From Roseomonas sp. (GTDB lineage Bacteria > Pseudomonadota > Alphaproteobacteria > Acetobacterales > Acetobacteraceae): 64,000 bases of DNA. The notes under the pieces are model-generated. The model did not search any database and was not told the origin of the DNA. It was given only the letters and a program-made list of their open reading frames with translations. The stretch is taken from positions 124,001 through 188,000 of the forward strand of contig JADCFA010000008.1 in the NCBI GenBank assembly GCA_020249775.1, in the 5' to 3' direction. Both the position numbers and the translations under genes were made by a program. Positions 8,659 to 18,177 of the stretch are shown in pieces; the first letter of the stretch is position 1; each line of letters opens with the position of its first letter.

Positions 8659-10719
8659 TCAGGCCGCGCGAATTTCGCAGAGAAAGCCATCTACCTGCTT
8701 TTTCAACGCCGCACCATCCTTGCTGAGCGTACCAGCCGCAGACAGCAGCGACGTCGCTGCGCTGCCGGTCACATTGGCAGCCTGGCTGACCTGGGTGATA
8801 TTGCCAGCCACTTCCGTGGTGCCCACCGCGGCCTGCTGCACATTGCGCGCAATTTCCTGTGTCGCGGCGCCCTGTTCTTCCACAGCCGATGCAATAGCGG
8901 TCGCGCTTTGACTAAGCTGATCGATGGTTTCGGCAATATGTGTGATCACCTGTGCCGAACGCTCGGTCGCTTCCTGCATGGCCTTGATCTGGGACGCGAT
9001 CTCATCGGTCGCTTTGGTTGTTTGGGACGCCAAGGCCTTCACCTCGGAAGCCACAACCGCGAAACCCTTGCCAGCCTCACCGGCACGCGCGGCTTCGATA
9101 GTGGCATTCAATGCGAGTAGATTGGTTTGTCCAGCGATGTCATTGATGATACGCACAACATCACCTATACGCTGCGCCGCTTCCGTAAGTCCCTGCACTT
9201 CCTGGGTGCTGCTGCGCGCTTGGCCAACCGCCTCATTGGTCATGCGGCTGGCTTCAGATACTTGCTGCGCGATTTCGCGAATGGACGCGGAAAGCTCCTC
9301 GGTCGCGGAAGCAACCGTCTGCACATTCTGCGTCACCTGCTCTGAAGCCGCGGCGACAGCGGTGGATTGACCCGAGGTTTCCTCAGCCGTGCGCGCCATG
9401 TCCTCAGCGGTTCCCTGCAGACGAGACGATGCCTGCGTCACATTCTCCACCACCTCGCCAATGCTTTGCTCAAACTTGTCGGCAAGGGCGTTCATGGCAA
9501 GGCGGCGCTCTTCGGCAGCCTGTTGCTTTTGTGTTTCCTGCGCTTTGCGGAGTTCTTCCGCCTCCATCATCCCGTTGCGGAAAACCTCCAAGGCTTCAGC
9601 CATGGTTCCGATTTCATCGTTCTTGTCTCGCCCAGGGATGGCGATGGATAAATCACCCCGTGACAAGCCGCGCATGGCTTCCGTCATGCCCGTGATGGGG
9701 CGGGTAATGCCGCGCGCCAGGACAATACCAACAATCAATGCGGCCATCAGCATGACAAGACCGAAGACGGAGCTGTAAGTGAGTATTTTCCACGCTTCGG
9801 CGGCATTCGTCTGATTGAGTGCAGCAAGATCACGCTGCAGGACATCCTCAATGGTCTTCATCAGGTCAATGCGATCCGTGGTGGCCTTGAACCAGTCACG
9901 TGCGTTTACGCCGCTCAGGGGTTTTTCGGGTCCCGCTTCCACGGCAATCCTGCGCAGGCGTTCGGCTTCGGCAATTACCGGGCCACTCAAGGTTTGCTGC
10001 GCTGCATTGCGTTGGGCTTCTGTGGCATAGGACTGAAATGAAGCCAGGTAGGCCGCCTGTTCGGCCAGAATGGTAAGCAGCGTACGATACTGCGCAGGCG
10101 TGAACTGACCTGCGGCAAAGCCCGCTGATCCGGTCGCCCGTTCCTGACCGGCGCGTTCCTTTGCCGCCAGAAAATTGAAATAAGCCAGAAGGTTGGCTGT
10201 AACTGCCGGCGAATCCGAGACCTTCACCGCCTCCTGAGGCACCGCAAGCAAATTCGTGATGAGCGCGGTATAGAAGCGAAAGGAATCTGGCCCCACAATC
10301 CGCAGGCCACTGACATCGCCGCGCTTCGCCTCAAGCTCAGTAAGGGCAGCGAGTCCCTTTTCCACGCTTTGGCGAAGCTCGGCACTGTAATGAGCCAAGG
10401 TCAGGCCGCGCAAGGCTTCGCGTACATTGGCGATCTGGCCATCCGTATCGCGTCGCTGCGTCTGAAGTTCTGTGCCCATTTGCTGGCCACGGCTGCCGAT
10501 GAATAAAGCCGACATGCCGCGCTCCTTTTGCAGTTCATGCACCAGATCACTGATGCGAGAGCTGAAATGGCTAAGCGCCTGAAGCTGATTGGCTTGGTGC
10601 ACCGTTTGCAGCTGTTGGGAAATAACGAGCCCACTCATCAGCAGGACAGCCAAAATGGGAAGAGCGATAGCAAGGCCAAGGCGCTTGCCAATACTGGAGC
10701 GGGATTTGCTTTCCAACAT
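8659..10719 (-). CDS. Methyl-accepting chemotaxis protein with NIT sensor domain
   Basis: The protein is about 686 residues. A membrane segment lies near residues 14-33. A periplasmic NIT (nitrate/nitrite-sensing type) domain follows, with the hallmark [18 protein letters not shown] from residue 61. A second membrane segment ([19 protein letters not shown]) lies near residues 318-338, then HAMP, then the coiled-coil signalling domain whose tip has [16 protein letters not shown] (about 530-550), where CheA and CheW bind. No CheR-binding pentapeptide is seen at the end (FLCEIRAA). The ligand is unknown; NIT was predicted for nitrate/nitrite. The ATG at 10764 is an alternative start. No other chemotaxis gene is nearby. 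Confidence 0.9.
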   Translation of the reverse strand: MLESKSRSSIGKRLGLAIALPILAVLLMSGLVISQQLQTVHQANQLQALSHFSSRISDLVHELQKERGMSALFIGSRGQQMGTELQTQRRDTDGQIANVREALRGLTLAHYSAELRQSVEKGLAALTELEAKRGDVSGLRIVGPDSFRFYTALITNLLAVPQEAVKVSDSPAVTANLLAYFNFLAAKERAGQERATGSAGFAAGQFTPAQYRTLLTILAEQAAYLASFQSYATEAQRNAAQQTLSGPVIAEAERLRRIAVEAGPEKPLSGVNARDWFKATTDRIDLMKTIEDVLQRDLAALNQTNAAEAWKILTYSSVFGLVMLMAALIVGIVLARGITRPITGMTEAMRGLSRGDLSIAIPGRDKNDEIGTMAEALEVFRNGMMEAEELRKAQETQKQQAAEERRLAMNALADKFEQSIGEVVENVTQASSRLQGTAEDMARTAEETSGQSTAVAAASEQVTQNVQTVASATEELSASIREIAQQVSEASRMTNEAVGQARSSTQEVQGLTEAAQRIGDVVRIINDIAGQTNLLALNATIEAARAGEAGKGFAVVASEVKALASQTTKATDEIASQIKAMQEATERSAQVITHIAETIDQLSQSATAIASAVEEQGAATQEIARNVQQAAVGTTEVAGNITQVSQAANVTGSAATSLLSAAGTLSKDGAALKKQVDGFLCEIRAA

Positions 10720-10938
10720 GTCGCGGGAACCTCTGTTCAAAAATCGAAGCCTATCCTTGTGCATAAAATAAAATCATGAAAATAGAGTTAGAAAGAAATG
10801 GTACCTTATCTGCACAATAAATCGGCGTGAATTACCGGTTGGTTGACACGGGATAAGAGCGCATCGCACCAGTTTTCACCAAACGCTGCGCAGTGAAGAC
10901 CCAAATCTACCGGTCATGATATTTGCTAAAAGTCTGAC

Positions 10939-10967
10939 TTGACGCGCATAATCCGAAAACATGCATA
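10939..10967 (+). promoter_or_regulatory. Possible sigma70 promoter for the monooxygenase gene
   Basis: TTGACG at 10939-10944 and TGCATA at 10962-10967 are 17 bases apart, in the 334-base divergent gap between the chemoreceptor and the monooxygenase. A start of transcription near 10974 favours translation from the ATG at 11054 over the in-frame ATG at 10961. The part of the gap next to the chemoreceptor (10740-10830) is AT-rich; I see no further element there. Confidence 0.4.
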
Positions 10968-11053
10968 ACAATTCAGGCTTTGCTCTTGTTGTTTCTGGAC
11001 ATAATCTGACCCATGCTGGTCATTCACAATCTGCTAAGGTTGGGCGCAATCCC

Positions 11054-12685
11054 ATGGTAAAATTGGCGTCAGTGCAAGAAGCCGTTTCCTCCTCCAACGC
11101 AGACGCCATCATCATCGGCGCCGGCATTTCAGGCCTGTATCAGCTTATCCGCCTGCGGGAGCTTGGCATGAAGCTCAGGGTTTTTGAGGCTGGTTCGGAT
11201 GTTGGCGGCACCTGGTATTGGAACCGCTACCCTGGCGCGCGGTTTGATTCCGAAAGCTGGTCCTATGGCTATTCCTTTTCCAAGGAATTGCTTCAGGAAT
11301 GGGAATGGCCCGAACATTTCGCCGCACAGCCGGATACGCTGCGCTATCTGAATTTCGTCGCCGATAAATTTGATCTGCGCAAGCACATCACTTTCAATAG
11401 CCGGGTCAAAGCGGCGCATTTCGATGATGCGCGAAATCTTTGGACCGTGACACTGGAAAGCGGCGAAACCTGCCGCGCACCGCTACTTATCACAGGGCTC
11501 GGACCGCTTTCCGCGCCCACCTTGCCCAATATTCCCGGGCGCGATGCCTTCAAAGGCCAGGCGTTTCACACTGCCCGTTGGCCGCATGATCCGGTGGATT
11601 TCAAGGGCAAACGCGTGGGCATCATCGGCACGGGTGCGACCGCCATTCAAATCATCCAGACCATCGCCCAGAATATTGGCCATCTAACGGTATTTCAACG
11701 CACGCCGAATTGGGCCGCGCCCTTGCATAACCGCAAGATCACGCCGGAGGAGCAAGCAAAAATCATGGCACGCTATCCGGAAATCTTCGCCCGCTGCCGC
11801 GAAACCGCGACCTGCTTCATCCATCAGACCGATCCGCGCAAGGCGCTTGAGGTTTCGCCCGAAGAACGCGAAGCCTTTTGGGAAAAGCTTTATGCTGAGC
11901 CCGGCTTTGGCATTTGGGTTGGGAATTTCGCTGATGTTCTGACCAATAAGGAAGCCAATGCGCTGGCGAGTGATTTCATGGCGCGCAAGATTCGCCAAAG
12001 GGTGAAAGACCCGGTCATTGCGGAAAAGCTCATTCCAAAGAATCACGGCTTCGGCACGCGGCGACTTCCTTTGGAAAGCGGCTATTACGAGGTCTATAAC
12101 CAACCCAATGTGCGCCTGGTGGATATCAATGAAACGCCGATCGAATGCATCACGGCTGAAGGCATCAAAACCAGTGCTGAATCATTTGCTTTCGACATTC
12201 TGATTTTTTCAACAGGATTTGATGGCGTCACTGGCCCTTATGACCGCATTGATATCCGCGGCCCCGGGGGCCGCAGCCTGAAACAGGATTGGATCAGCAC
12301 GCCAAGGACCTTTCTTGGCGTAATGGCAGAAGGTTTCCCCAATATGCTGATGGTGCTGGGGCCCCATACCGCGCGCGGCAATATCCCACGCAATATCGAG
12401 GAAATCGTGGATTGGGTTACTGGCCTTGTCATTCATATGCGCAAACACGGGCTGCGGCGTGTGGAGGCAAAGCCTGAAGCGGCGCAGTGGTGGGCTGAAA
12501 AGGTCGAAGAAGCCGTGGCCGGGCTGCTCTTTGCCGAGGTCAATTCATGGCAGACGGGCGTCAACCGCAATGTGGAAGGGCGCGACATCCGCCGCACTCT
12601 TGGCTATTATGGCGGTGCCGTGGAATATCGCCGCATCGCAGATGGCGTTGCCGCCGGCGGCTACCGGGAATTCGATTTCGCCTGA
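11054..12685 (+). CDS. Flavin-containing Baeyer-Villiger-type monooxygenase
   Basis: The protein is about 543 residues. It has an FAD Rossmann motif IIGAGISGL (about residues 20-28) followed by GGTWYWNRYPGARFD. The Baeyer-Villiger fingerprint FKGQAFHTARWP lies near residues 166-177, and a second Rossmann motif GIIGTGATAIQI (NADPH) near 190. Such enzymes insert oxygen next to a ketone to give an ester or lactone, using NADPH and O2. The key Arg, Trp and His positions look intact. A longer frame to 10961 exists, but its extra residues have no family likeness. The next genes (Bug protein, DUF3830) are close on the same strand, so an oxidative catabolic operon is likely. Confidence 0.9.
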   Translation: MVKLASVQEAVSSSNADAIIIGAGISGLYQLIRLRELGMKLRVFEAGSDVGGTWYWNRYPGARFDSESWSYGYSFSKELLQEWEWPEHFAAQPDTLRYLNFVADKFDLRKHITFNSRVKAAHFDDARNLWTVTLESGETCRAPLLITGLGPLSAPTLPNIPGRDAFKGQAFHTARWPHDPVDFKGKRVGIIGTGATAIQIIQTIAQNIGHLTVFQRTPNWAAPLHNRKITPEEQAKIMARYPEIFARCRETATCFIHQTDPRKALEVSPEEREAFWEKLYAEPGFGIWVGNFADVLTNKEANALASDFMARKIRQRVKDPVIAEKLIPKNHGFGTRRLPLESGYYEVYNQPNVRLVDINETPIECITAEGIKTSAESFAFDILIFSTGFDGVTGPYDRIDIRGPGGRSLKQDWISTPRTFLGVMAEGFPNMLMVLGPHTARGNIPRNIEEIVDWVTGLVIHMRKHGLRRVEAKPEAAQWWAEKVEEAVAGLLFAEVNSWQTGVNRNVEGRDIRRTLGYYGGAVEYRRIADGVAAGGYREFDFA

Positions 12686-12715
12686 AGCGTCAGAAGAAAA
12701 AAGGGAGGATCACAA

Positions 12716-13705
12716 ATGCAATCCAAAGCCACCCCAACCCGCCGTTCCTTGCTGGCGCTCGGTTCCGGAACGGCACTGTTCACGCCAAATATCCTTGGCG
12801 CGCAGGAAGCCAATTGGCCGAACCGCCCCGTGCGCATCATCGCGGCTTTTCCGGCGGGCAGCGGCACTGATAGCCTCGCGCGGTTTTACGGGGAGCGCCT
12901 GGGCCGCATTTTCGGGCAAAACTTTATCATTGAAAATATCGGCGGCGCGAATGGCGCCATTGGCGCCCGCGCCGCCGCCCGCGCCGCGCCTGATGGCTAC
13001 ACCATCTTTTTCGGCTCGGTTTCCACCCACGCAGCCAATCCGCATCTGATGCGAGAGCCTGGCTATGACCCGCTGCGGGATTTCGCCCCGCTTTCCATGA
13101 TCAGTATCAATCCCCTTGGCGTTTTGGTGCGCGCGGATAATCCAGCGCGCGATCTGCAAGCCTTCATCGCCCATGCGCGCGCCAATCCAGGCGCGCTGAA
13201 TTACGGCATCGGCAATGCGGGGGGCTTGGCCGGGACGCATTTGCTCAGCCAGGCGGCCGGCTTCAAGGCGGAGCAAATCTCCTATCGTGGCACGCCGCAG
13301 GCCATGGCGGATTTGCTGGGTGGGCGGCTGCATTTCTTCATCACGGATCTTGGGCCGGCGGTGGAACATTTGCGCGCCGGCACCATCCGTGCGCTGGCCG
13401 TGACTACCGCGCGGCGCGTTGAAACCCTGCCCGATGTGCCAACAGTGGCCGAAGCCGCGCTGCCCGGCTTTGACTTTGCTTCCTGGAACGGGTCCTGGAT
13501 GCCAGCGCGCACGCCGCCCGCGATCATCGCGCGGCTTAATCGTGAAATTCAAACCATCGGCCAAAGTGAGGAAGCCAAGCGCCATATCGGCGCCCTTGGC
13601 ATTGTTTCCACCACCAGCACGCCCGAAGCGCTCGGCGAATTCAATCGGCGCGAATTGGAACTCTGGGCGCGCATCGCGGCTGAGGCGAATGTAGCGAAGG
13701 AGTAG
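12716..13705 (+). CDS. Bug/TctC-family tripartite tricarboxylate transporter substrate-binding protein
   Basis: The 329-residue protein begins with a twin-arginine-like export signal (TRRSLLALGSG, cleavage near ILGAQ). It then shows the Bug family pattern: WPNRPVRIIAAFPAGSGTD, GGANGAIGARAAA, APDGYT and DVPTVAEAALPGFD. Bug proteins bind carboxylates or other small organic molecules in the periplasm and usually work with TctA/TctB membrane proteins. No tctA or tctB is in the window. GGGAGG lies before the start, 30 bases after the monooxygenase stop, so co-transcription is likely and the ligand may be the monooxygenase substrate or a precursor (inference). Confidence 0.9.
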   Translation: MQSKATPTRRSLLALGSGTALFTPNILGAQEANWPNRPVRIIAAFPAGSGTDSLARFYGERLGRIFGQNFIIENIGGANGAIGARAAARAAPDGYTIFFGSVSTHAANPHLMREPGYDPLRDFAPLSMISINPLGVLVRADNPARDLQAFIAHARANPGALNYGIGNAGGLAGTHLLSQAAGFKAEQISYRGTPQAMADLLGGRLHFFITDLGPAVEHLRAGTIRALAVTTARRVETLPDVPTVAEAALPGFDFASWNGSWMPARTPPAIIARLNREIQTIGQSEEAKRHIGALGIVSTTSTPEALGEFNRRELELWARIAAEANVAKE

Positions 13706-13796
13706 CGTTGCCGACGCAGGGCTTGGCAAGCCCGGCCCGGTCGCGTAACCCCCTGCGCCGAAGCGCCATGTCGGCGCCGGGAGAAAAGAGGCAGTC

Positions 13797-14210
13797 ATGG
13801 CTGACATCATCATTGATATTGGTGGCGAGATTTTTGAGGCATTTTTCGAAGACGCCGCCGCACCCAAGACCTGTGCGCGTTTCCGCGCCTTACTGCCTTA
13901 TCAGGACCGCATCATTCATGTGCGCTGGTCCGGCGAGGCATGCTGGATTCCGATGGGTGAACGCGAACTCTCTATCCCCTGGGAAAATGCCACCAGCTAC
14001 CCAGCACCGGGGCAGATCATTGTGCATCCCGGTTCGATGAGTGAAACGGAAATCCTGGTGGCCTATGGCCCTACCTGCTTCGCAAGCAAGGCCGGGCAAT
14101 TGGCCGGCAATCACTTCCTGACGATCCGCGAAGGCATTGACCGCCTGGCCAAGACTGGCCGCGCGGTATTGTGGGAAGGTGCGAAGCCCATCACTTTCCG
14201 CGCCGGATAA
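13797..14210 (+). CDS. DUF3830 family protein (cyclophilin-like fold)
   Basis: The 137-residue protein matches DUF3830: an opening ADIIIDIGGEIFEAFF, then AAPKTCARFRALLPYQ, the central IHVRWSGEACWIPMG, and EILVAYGPTCFASKAGQLAGN. The family is predicted to have a cyclophilin-like beta-barrel and is often found beside transport or amidohydrolase genes, but no reaction is established. A ribosome site (GAAAAGAGG) precedes the ATG. It is the last gene of the monooxygenase cluster, after a 91-base hairpin-rich gap. The function is not known. Confidence 0.8.
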   Translation: MADIIIDIGGEIFEAFFEDAAAPKTCARFRALLPYQDRIIHVRWSGEACWIPMGERELSIPWENATSYPAPGQIIVHPGSMSETEILVAYGPTCFASKAGQLAGNHFLTIREGIDRLAKTGRAVLWEGAKPITFRAG

Positions 14211-14279
14211 GACGGACGCGAATACGAACAGCGCGGCGCCATTGGCGCTGCGCCGCTTGGGTTTCGCGGGGAAAAGGCG

Positions 14280-14483
14280 CTACAGCGGTTTCAGATTGAT
14301 GGCCGCCGGCTTGCCGCGCTCACTCGCGACTTCAAAGCTGACCTTCTGATTTTCCTTAAGCCCCTGTAGCCCAGCCTTTTGCACGGCGGTGATATGCACA
14401 AAAACATCCTTGCCACCATCATCGGGCAGGATGAAGCCAAATCCCTTGGTGGCGTTGAACCATTTCACAGTGCCATTCGGCAT
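14280..14483 (-). CDS. Cold-shock-domain protein (CspA family)
   Basis: The 67-residue protein consists of one cold shock domain. It has [15 protein letters not shown] (RNP1-like KGFGFI) and DVFVHI (RNP2-like), ending [19 protein letters not shown]. It binds single-stranded RNA or DNA and acts as an RNA chaperone. The ATG at 14483 gives the standard family start [10 protein letters not shown]; the frame runs 40 residues further up to 14603, without likeness. It lies convergent to the DUF3830 gene and downstream of a divergently placed operon. The gap 14484-14660 may hold a long leader of the kind csp genes have, but no cold-box element was confirmed. Confidence 0.93.
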   Translation of the reverse strand: MPNGTVKWFNATKGFGFILPDDGGKDVFVHITAVQKAGLQGLKENQKVSFEVASERGKPAAINLKPL

Positions 14484-14660
14484 GACGCGAGCCCCTTTCT
14501 TATGGCGGCGGCAGCGCCACCGCGTTTTCTCCGGTTTTCCCGGACGGGCCCGATAGCGGTCGAAACAACGCCCGCTCGGCAAGGCACGGCACGAAAATCC
14601 CAAGGGAAGCAGACAATTTTCGCCCCTGCCGCGTCAAGTTTTTTGCGCGGGATGGGGCGT

Positions 14661-15617
14661 TTATTCGGCCTGCATGCCAGCCCGTGTCGCCAAATCCGAC
14701 AGCAAGGCGCGCTGTTGCGCCAGAAAATCAGCGAAATCCTGTAAGCCAAGGAAGGCTGCCTCAGCCCCTTGGGCCGCCAGCAGCCTGGTCACCTCGGGCT
14801 GGGTAAGGCTTTGCCGCACGGCGTCAGCAATGCGCGCCATGATCGGCTGGGGGACCCCGGTTGGGGCATAAAGCCCGATCCATTCCGAAAGGGCGAAGCC
14901 AGGCAGATCGGCGGCTTCCGCCACGGTTGGCACATTCGGCAGGATAGGGGTGCGGCTTTCCGCGGAAACCGCCAACGCGCGCAAGCGATTGCCCTGCACC
15001 AGGCCAAGCGAAGACGGCATGGTGGCGAAATTGAACAAGGTATCCCCGGTCAGCACCGCCATGGCGCCGGGCGCGCCACCGCGATAGGCCACGTGCTGCG
15101 CGTCAATGCCGCTGCGCAGGATAAAATGCAGCCCCGCGAAATGCGAAGCGGAACCAAGCCCCGCGACGGAATAATGCGGCTTGTCGGTGCGCGCACGCAG
15201 CATGGTGATCATATCGCGCAGATTGGTCGGGCCATCCATTGGCACCACAAGCAGCAGCGGCATGATGGAAAGCCGCGCCACGGGCGCGAAATCACGCAGA
15301 TAGTCAAAGGAAAGATTGGCATGCAGCTTGTGGCGCACCGCGAATGCCGAAGCATCCGCCATGAGCGTATAACCATCCGGGCGCGCCGCCGCGGCGATTT
15401 GCCCGCCATAGACGCCGCCGGGTCGGTTTTCCACCACCACCTGCCGCCCGAGAATTTGCGACATGGGTCCCGCCACCACGCGGGCAGAGGTATCCGCGCC
15501 ACCCCCTGGGGCGAAAACCACAATCAGCCTGATTTGTCGGTTTGGAAAATCATCTTGCGCGGCGGCGGGGCTGAGCAGACTGCCAACAAGCAATAAGCCA
15601 ATGATCAATCGCGCCAT
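14661..15617 (-). CDS. Bug/TctC-family substrate-binding protein
   Basis: The protein is about 318 residues with a cleavable signal (MARLIIGLLLVGSLLSPAAAQ). It carries the Bug motifs FPNRQIRLIVVFAPGGGAD, VVVENRPGGVYGG, ARPDGYTLM, VAYRGGAPGAM and NVPTVAEAADLPGF. It binds a small organic ligand in the periplasm for a tripartite transporter whose membrane parts are not here. The ATG at 15617 lies 5 bases after the CoA-transferase stop; the upstream ATG at 15641 would overlap that gene and push the signal inward. It is the last gene of a tautomerase/CaiB/Bug operon, which suggests its ligand is an organic acid that is activated to a CoA ester. Confidence 0.88.
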   Translation of the reverse strand: MARLIIGLLLVGSLLSPAAAQDDFPNRQIRLIVVFAPGGGADTSARVVAGPMSQILGRQVVVENRPGGVYGGQIAAAARPDGYTLMADASAFAVRHKLHANLSFDYLRDFAPVARLSIMPLLLVVPMDGPTNLRDMITMLRARTDKPHYSVAGLGSASHFAGLHFILRSGIDAQHVAYRGGAPGAMAVLTGDTLFNFATMPSSLGLVQGNRLRALAVSAESRTPILPNVPTVAEAADLPGFALSEWIGLYAPTGVPQPIMARIADAVRQSLTQPEVTRLLAAQGAEAAFLGLQDFADFLAQQRALLSDLATRAGMQAE

Positions 15618-15622
15618 CGCCT

Positions 15623-16768
15623 TCAGCCCTTCGCCAACCACGCCCGGATTTCCGCATTATGCTCGCCCAAATCCGGCGCGCGGCGGGTGATGCGCGCCGG
15701 CGTGCCTTCCAGGCGCAAGGGCGGCGCCAGATGCTGGATCGGCCCGCGTTCAGGGTCTTCGAAAACCTGCGCGAGGCCGCGCGCTTGCCCCTGCGGATGC
15801 GCCAAGGCCTTATCATAAGATAGCACGGGTTCGGATGGGATGCCGGCCTTGCCAAGCGCGGCCAGCCATTCGGCGCTGCCGCGCGTGGCCAGAATTTCCT
15901 GTAAAATCACAATCAGCGCGTTGTTGTTCGCGACACGATCCGCATTGGTCTTGAAGCGCGGATCGTTCGCCAATTCCGGCCGGCCGATAATGCCGCACAG
16001 CGCCTGCCAGAATTTCTCCTTCGAAGCGCCAAGCGTGATGTAGCCATCGGCCGTCTGAAACACGCGATAGGGCGCCGAGCCACGATGCAATTGCCCAAGC
16101 CGCGAAGGGCGCGTGCCGTGGACGAATACATGCGCCGCTTCATAAACGCCAAGCGCGACACCGGCTTCAAACAGCGATTGATCAATCCGCTGGCCCTGCC
16201 CAGTTTTCTCGCGCGCCTGCAAGGCCGCCAGCACCGAAAGCGCCGAAAACATCCCCGCCGTGACATCGGTAATGGCGATCGGCAGGCGATAGGGTTCGCC
16301 ATCCGGTGGGCCATTGCCGGCCATGAGACCAGACATGCCCTGCGCCATCATATCCAGGCCGCCATGATCCGCCCAAGGCCCGGTTTGGCCAAAACCCGAA
16401 ATCGAACACCAGATCAGGCGCGGATTGGCGGTGCTTAATGCCTCCCACCCCAGACCCAATCTCGCCAGCGTACCGGGGCGGAAATTTTCCACCAGCACAT
16501 CGGCGCGGAGCGCCAGTTGGCGCACCAGTTCAATATCCTCCGGTTGTTTCAAATCCGCGGTGATGCTGCGCTTGTTGCGGTTCCAAACCGCGAAGGGCTG
16601 GCTCCGCCCTTCCACAAAGGGCGGCATGCGCCGCGCATCATCGCCACCATCGGGGCGTTCCACCTTGATGACATCAGCGCCGAGATCACCCAAAAGCATC
16701 GTGCAATAGGGGCCGGAGAGAAAATTCGTCAGATCCAGAACTATCAGCCCATCCAGTGCAGCGGTCAC
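15623..16768 (-). CDS. CaiB/BaiF (class III) CoA-transferase
   Basis: The 381-residue protein starts with ALDGLIVLDLTNFLSGPYC and has LGADVIKVERPDGGD, RNKRSITADLK, VLVENFRPG and WCSISGFGQTGPWAD. The Asp in AITDVTAG, near residue 170, fits the catalytic aspartate of this family. These enzymes move CoA from one acyl-CoA (formyl-, succinyl-, carnitine-type) to another acid. The end of the tautomerase gene overlaps its start by 4 bases and a Bug gene follows directly, so all three are probably co-translated. The acid substrate is not known. Confidence 0.9.
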   Translation of the reverse strand: MTAALDGLIVLDLTNFLSGPYCTMLLGDLGADVIKVERPDGGDDARRMPPFVEGRSQPFAVWNRNKRSITADLKQPEDIELVRQLALRADVLVENFRPGTLARLGLGWEALSTANPRLIWCSISGFGQTGPWADHGGLDMMAQGMSGLMAGNGPPDGEPYRLPIAITDVTAGMFSALSVLAALQAREKTGQGQRIDQSLFEAGVALGVYEAAHVFVHGTRPSRLGQLHRGSAPYRVFQTADGYITLGASKEKFWQALCGIIGRPELANDPRFKTNADRVANNNALIVILQEILATRGSAEWLAALGKAGIPSEPVLSYDKALAHPQGQARGLAQVFEDPERGPIQHLAPPLRLEGTPARITRRAPDLGEHNAEIRAWLAKG

Positions 16769-17010
16769 GACGTTTTCTCTCCATGATGTTCAGCGGTAGC
16801 CGCTATGCGTCGGCGACGTATTTCTGAGGCGGTGACACCTCCCTGGCCCCAATTATCAGGATCGAGTTCTTCGATCAGCACAACGACATCCTCCGCGCGC
16901 TTATCCAAGGTTTCCACCAACAAATCCGTAACCCCTGCAATAAGCTCAGCCTTTTTTTCAGTTGATGTTGGCGTTGCGCGGCGCGCCAGCGTGATCGTGA
17001 CCAAGGGCAT
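16765..17010 (-). CDS. 4-oxalocrotonate tautomerase-like protein
   Basis: The 81-residue protein starts MPLVTITLARR, with the N-terminal proline that acts as the base in 4-oxalocrotonate tautomerases once Met is removed. EKKAELIAGVTDLLVETLDK and VVVLIEELDPDNWGQGG fit the family. It probably tautomerises or hydrates a dienol-type acid; the substrate is not known. It is the first gene of a three-gene operon with a CoA-transferase and a Bug protein. The 169-base gap upstream is divergent to another Bug gene and probably holds promoters for both sides. Confidence 0.82.
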   Translation of the reverse strand: MPLVTITLARRATPTSTEKKAELIAGVTDLLVETLDKRAEDVVVLIEELDPDNWGQGGVTASEIRRRRIAATAEHHGEKTS

Positions 17011-17179
17011 TACACATCGCTCCAGAAGAAAGGCTGTGCTTTTTCGGATCGCAAAAGCCTCGGCATCCAGTCGAAATCTGTCAAGCAGCGCGAAAGGGCT
17101 GGACCTCTGCCGCGCACCGGCACAGCATATCGGTAGGAGACCAAAGCGCGGACCAACCGCGCGGCATCAGGAGAGGAAA

Positions 17180-18136
17180 ATGCGCCTTCTTGGCTTCATC
17201 ATCAGCACCGTCATGGCGCTCGCAGCACATCCCACCCTTGCGGCTTGGCCCGAAAGACCGGTCACCGCCATTGTCCCCTTTGCCGCCGGCGGCGGCACGG
17301 ATGGCGTGGCCCGCATCCTGGCGGAGCATCTCGGGCGCAACCTGGGCCAGGCGGTGGTGATCGAAAATCGCGGCGGCGCCAATGGCAATATCGGCGCGGT
17401 CGCCGCCGCCCGCGCCAGGCCGGATGGCTACAGCTTCTTCTTCACCACCGGCACCACCCAGGCGATCAACCCGGCGCTCTATCGCAGCCTGCCCTATGAT
17501 CCGGTGCGCGATTTCACGCCGGTGGGGCGGATTGGCGTGTTTCCTTTAATGCTTGCAGTACATCCAAGCGTGAAGGCGGAAAACATCGGCGCCTTCATCA
17601 CCGCGCTGAAGGCCGAACCCGGCAAATTCAGCTTCGGCCATTGGTCCGCCGTTTATCTCGCCGCCGGCAAAAGCTTTGTGCGCCAGATCGGGGCTGAGGT
17701 GTTGGATGTGCCCTATCGCTCCTCGGCCAATACCATGACCGATTTGGTGGCGGGGCGGATTTCCTTCGCCATTGTAGACCTCACTATCGGAATTCCCCTG
17801 GCGCGCGGGAATGAGGTGCGGCCCCTGGCGGTGACGGGCGCGCAGCGCAGCGCCCTGCTGCCAAACCTGCCTACGCTCCAGGAAGCGGGGCTGGCCGCGT
17901 TTGATGTGGCGGCCTGGATGGGCGTCTATGCCCCGGCCAATACGCCGGCTGAGGCTGTGCGCGGCATGGAAGCGGCTTTGGCTCGGGTGCTGGCGGATCG
18001 TGCCGTGGTGGATCGCCTTTCGACGCTGGGCTTTGAACCCATACCCGGCGATGCGGCCGAATTGGCCCGCTTCAACGCGGCGGAAATCACCCGCTGGCAG
18101 GCGCTGATCACGGCAGCGGATATCAAGGTCGAATAG
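17180..18136 (+). CDS. Bug/TctC-family substrate-binding protein
   Basis: The 318-residue protein has a signal peptide (MRLLGFIISTVMALAAHPTL, cut near LAAWP). Bug motifs follow: WPERPVTAIVPFAAGGGTDG, VIENRGGANGNIGAVAAA, ARPDGYSFFFT and NLPTLQEAGLAAFD. GGAGAGG lies just before the ATG at 17180; longer frames reach back to 16805 through the tautomerase region and are not credible. It lies 41 bases before an FAD-linked oxidoreductase gene, which may act on the imported 2-hydroxy acid (inference). This is the third Bug protein within 6 kb. Confidence 0.88.
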   Translation: MRLLGFIISTVMALAAHPTLAAWPERPVTAIVPFAAGGGTDGVARILAEHLGRNLGQAVVIENRGGANGNIGAVAAARARPDGYSFFFTTGTTQAINPALYRSLPYDPVRDFTPVGRIGVFPLMLAVHPSVKAENIGAFITALKAEPGKFSFGHWSAVYLAAGKSFVRQIGAEVLDVPYRSSANTMTDLVAGRISFAIVDLTIGIPLARGNEVRPLAVTGAQRSALLPNLPTLQEAGLAAFDVAAWMGVYAPANTPAEAVRGMEAALARVLADRAVVDRLSTLGFEPIPGDAAELARFNAAEITRWQALITAADIKVE

Positions 18137-18177
18137 TAGGAACTTGACCGCGCTGTGCTCCGGGGTTTGAACAGCTC

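Noticed and set aside
14211..14279. Terminator between the DUF3830 and csp genes
   Set aside because: GC-rich inverted repeats are present, but there is no T-run on either strand and several pairings are equally good.
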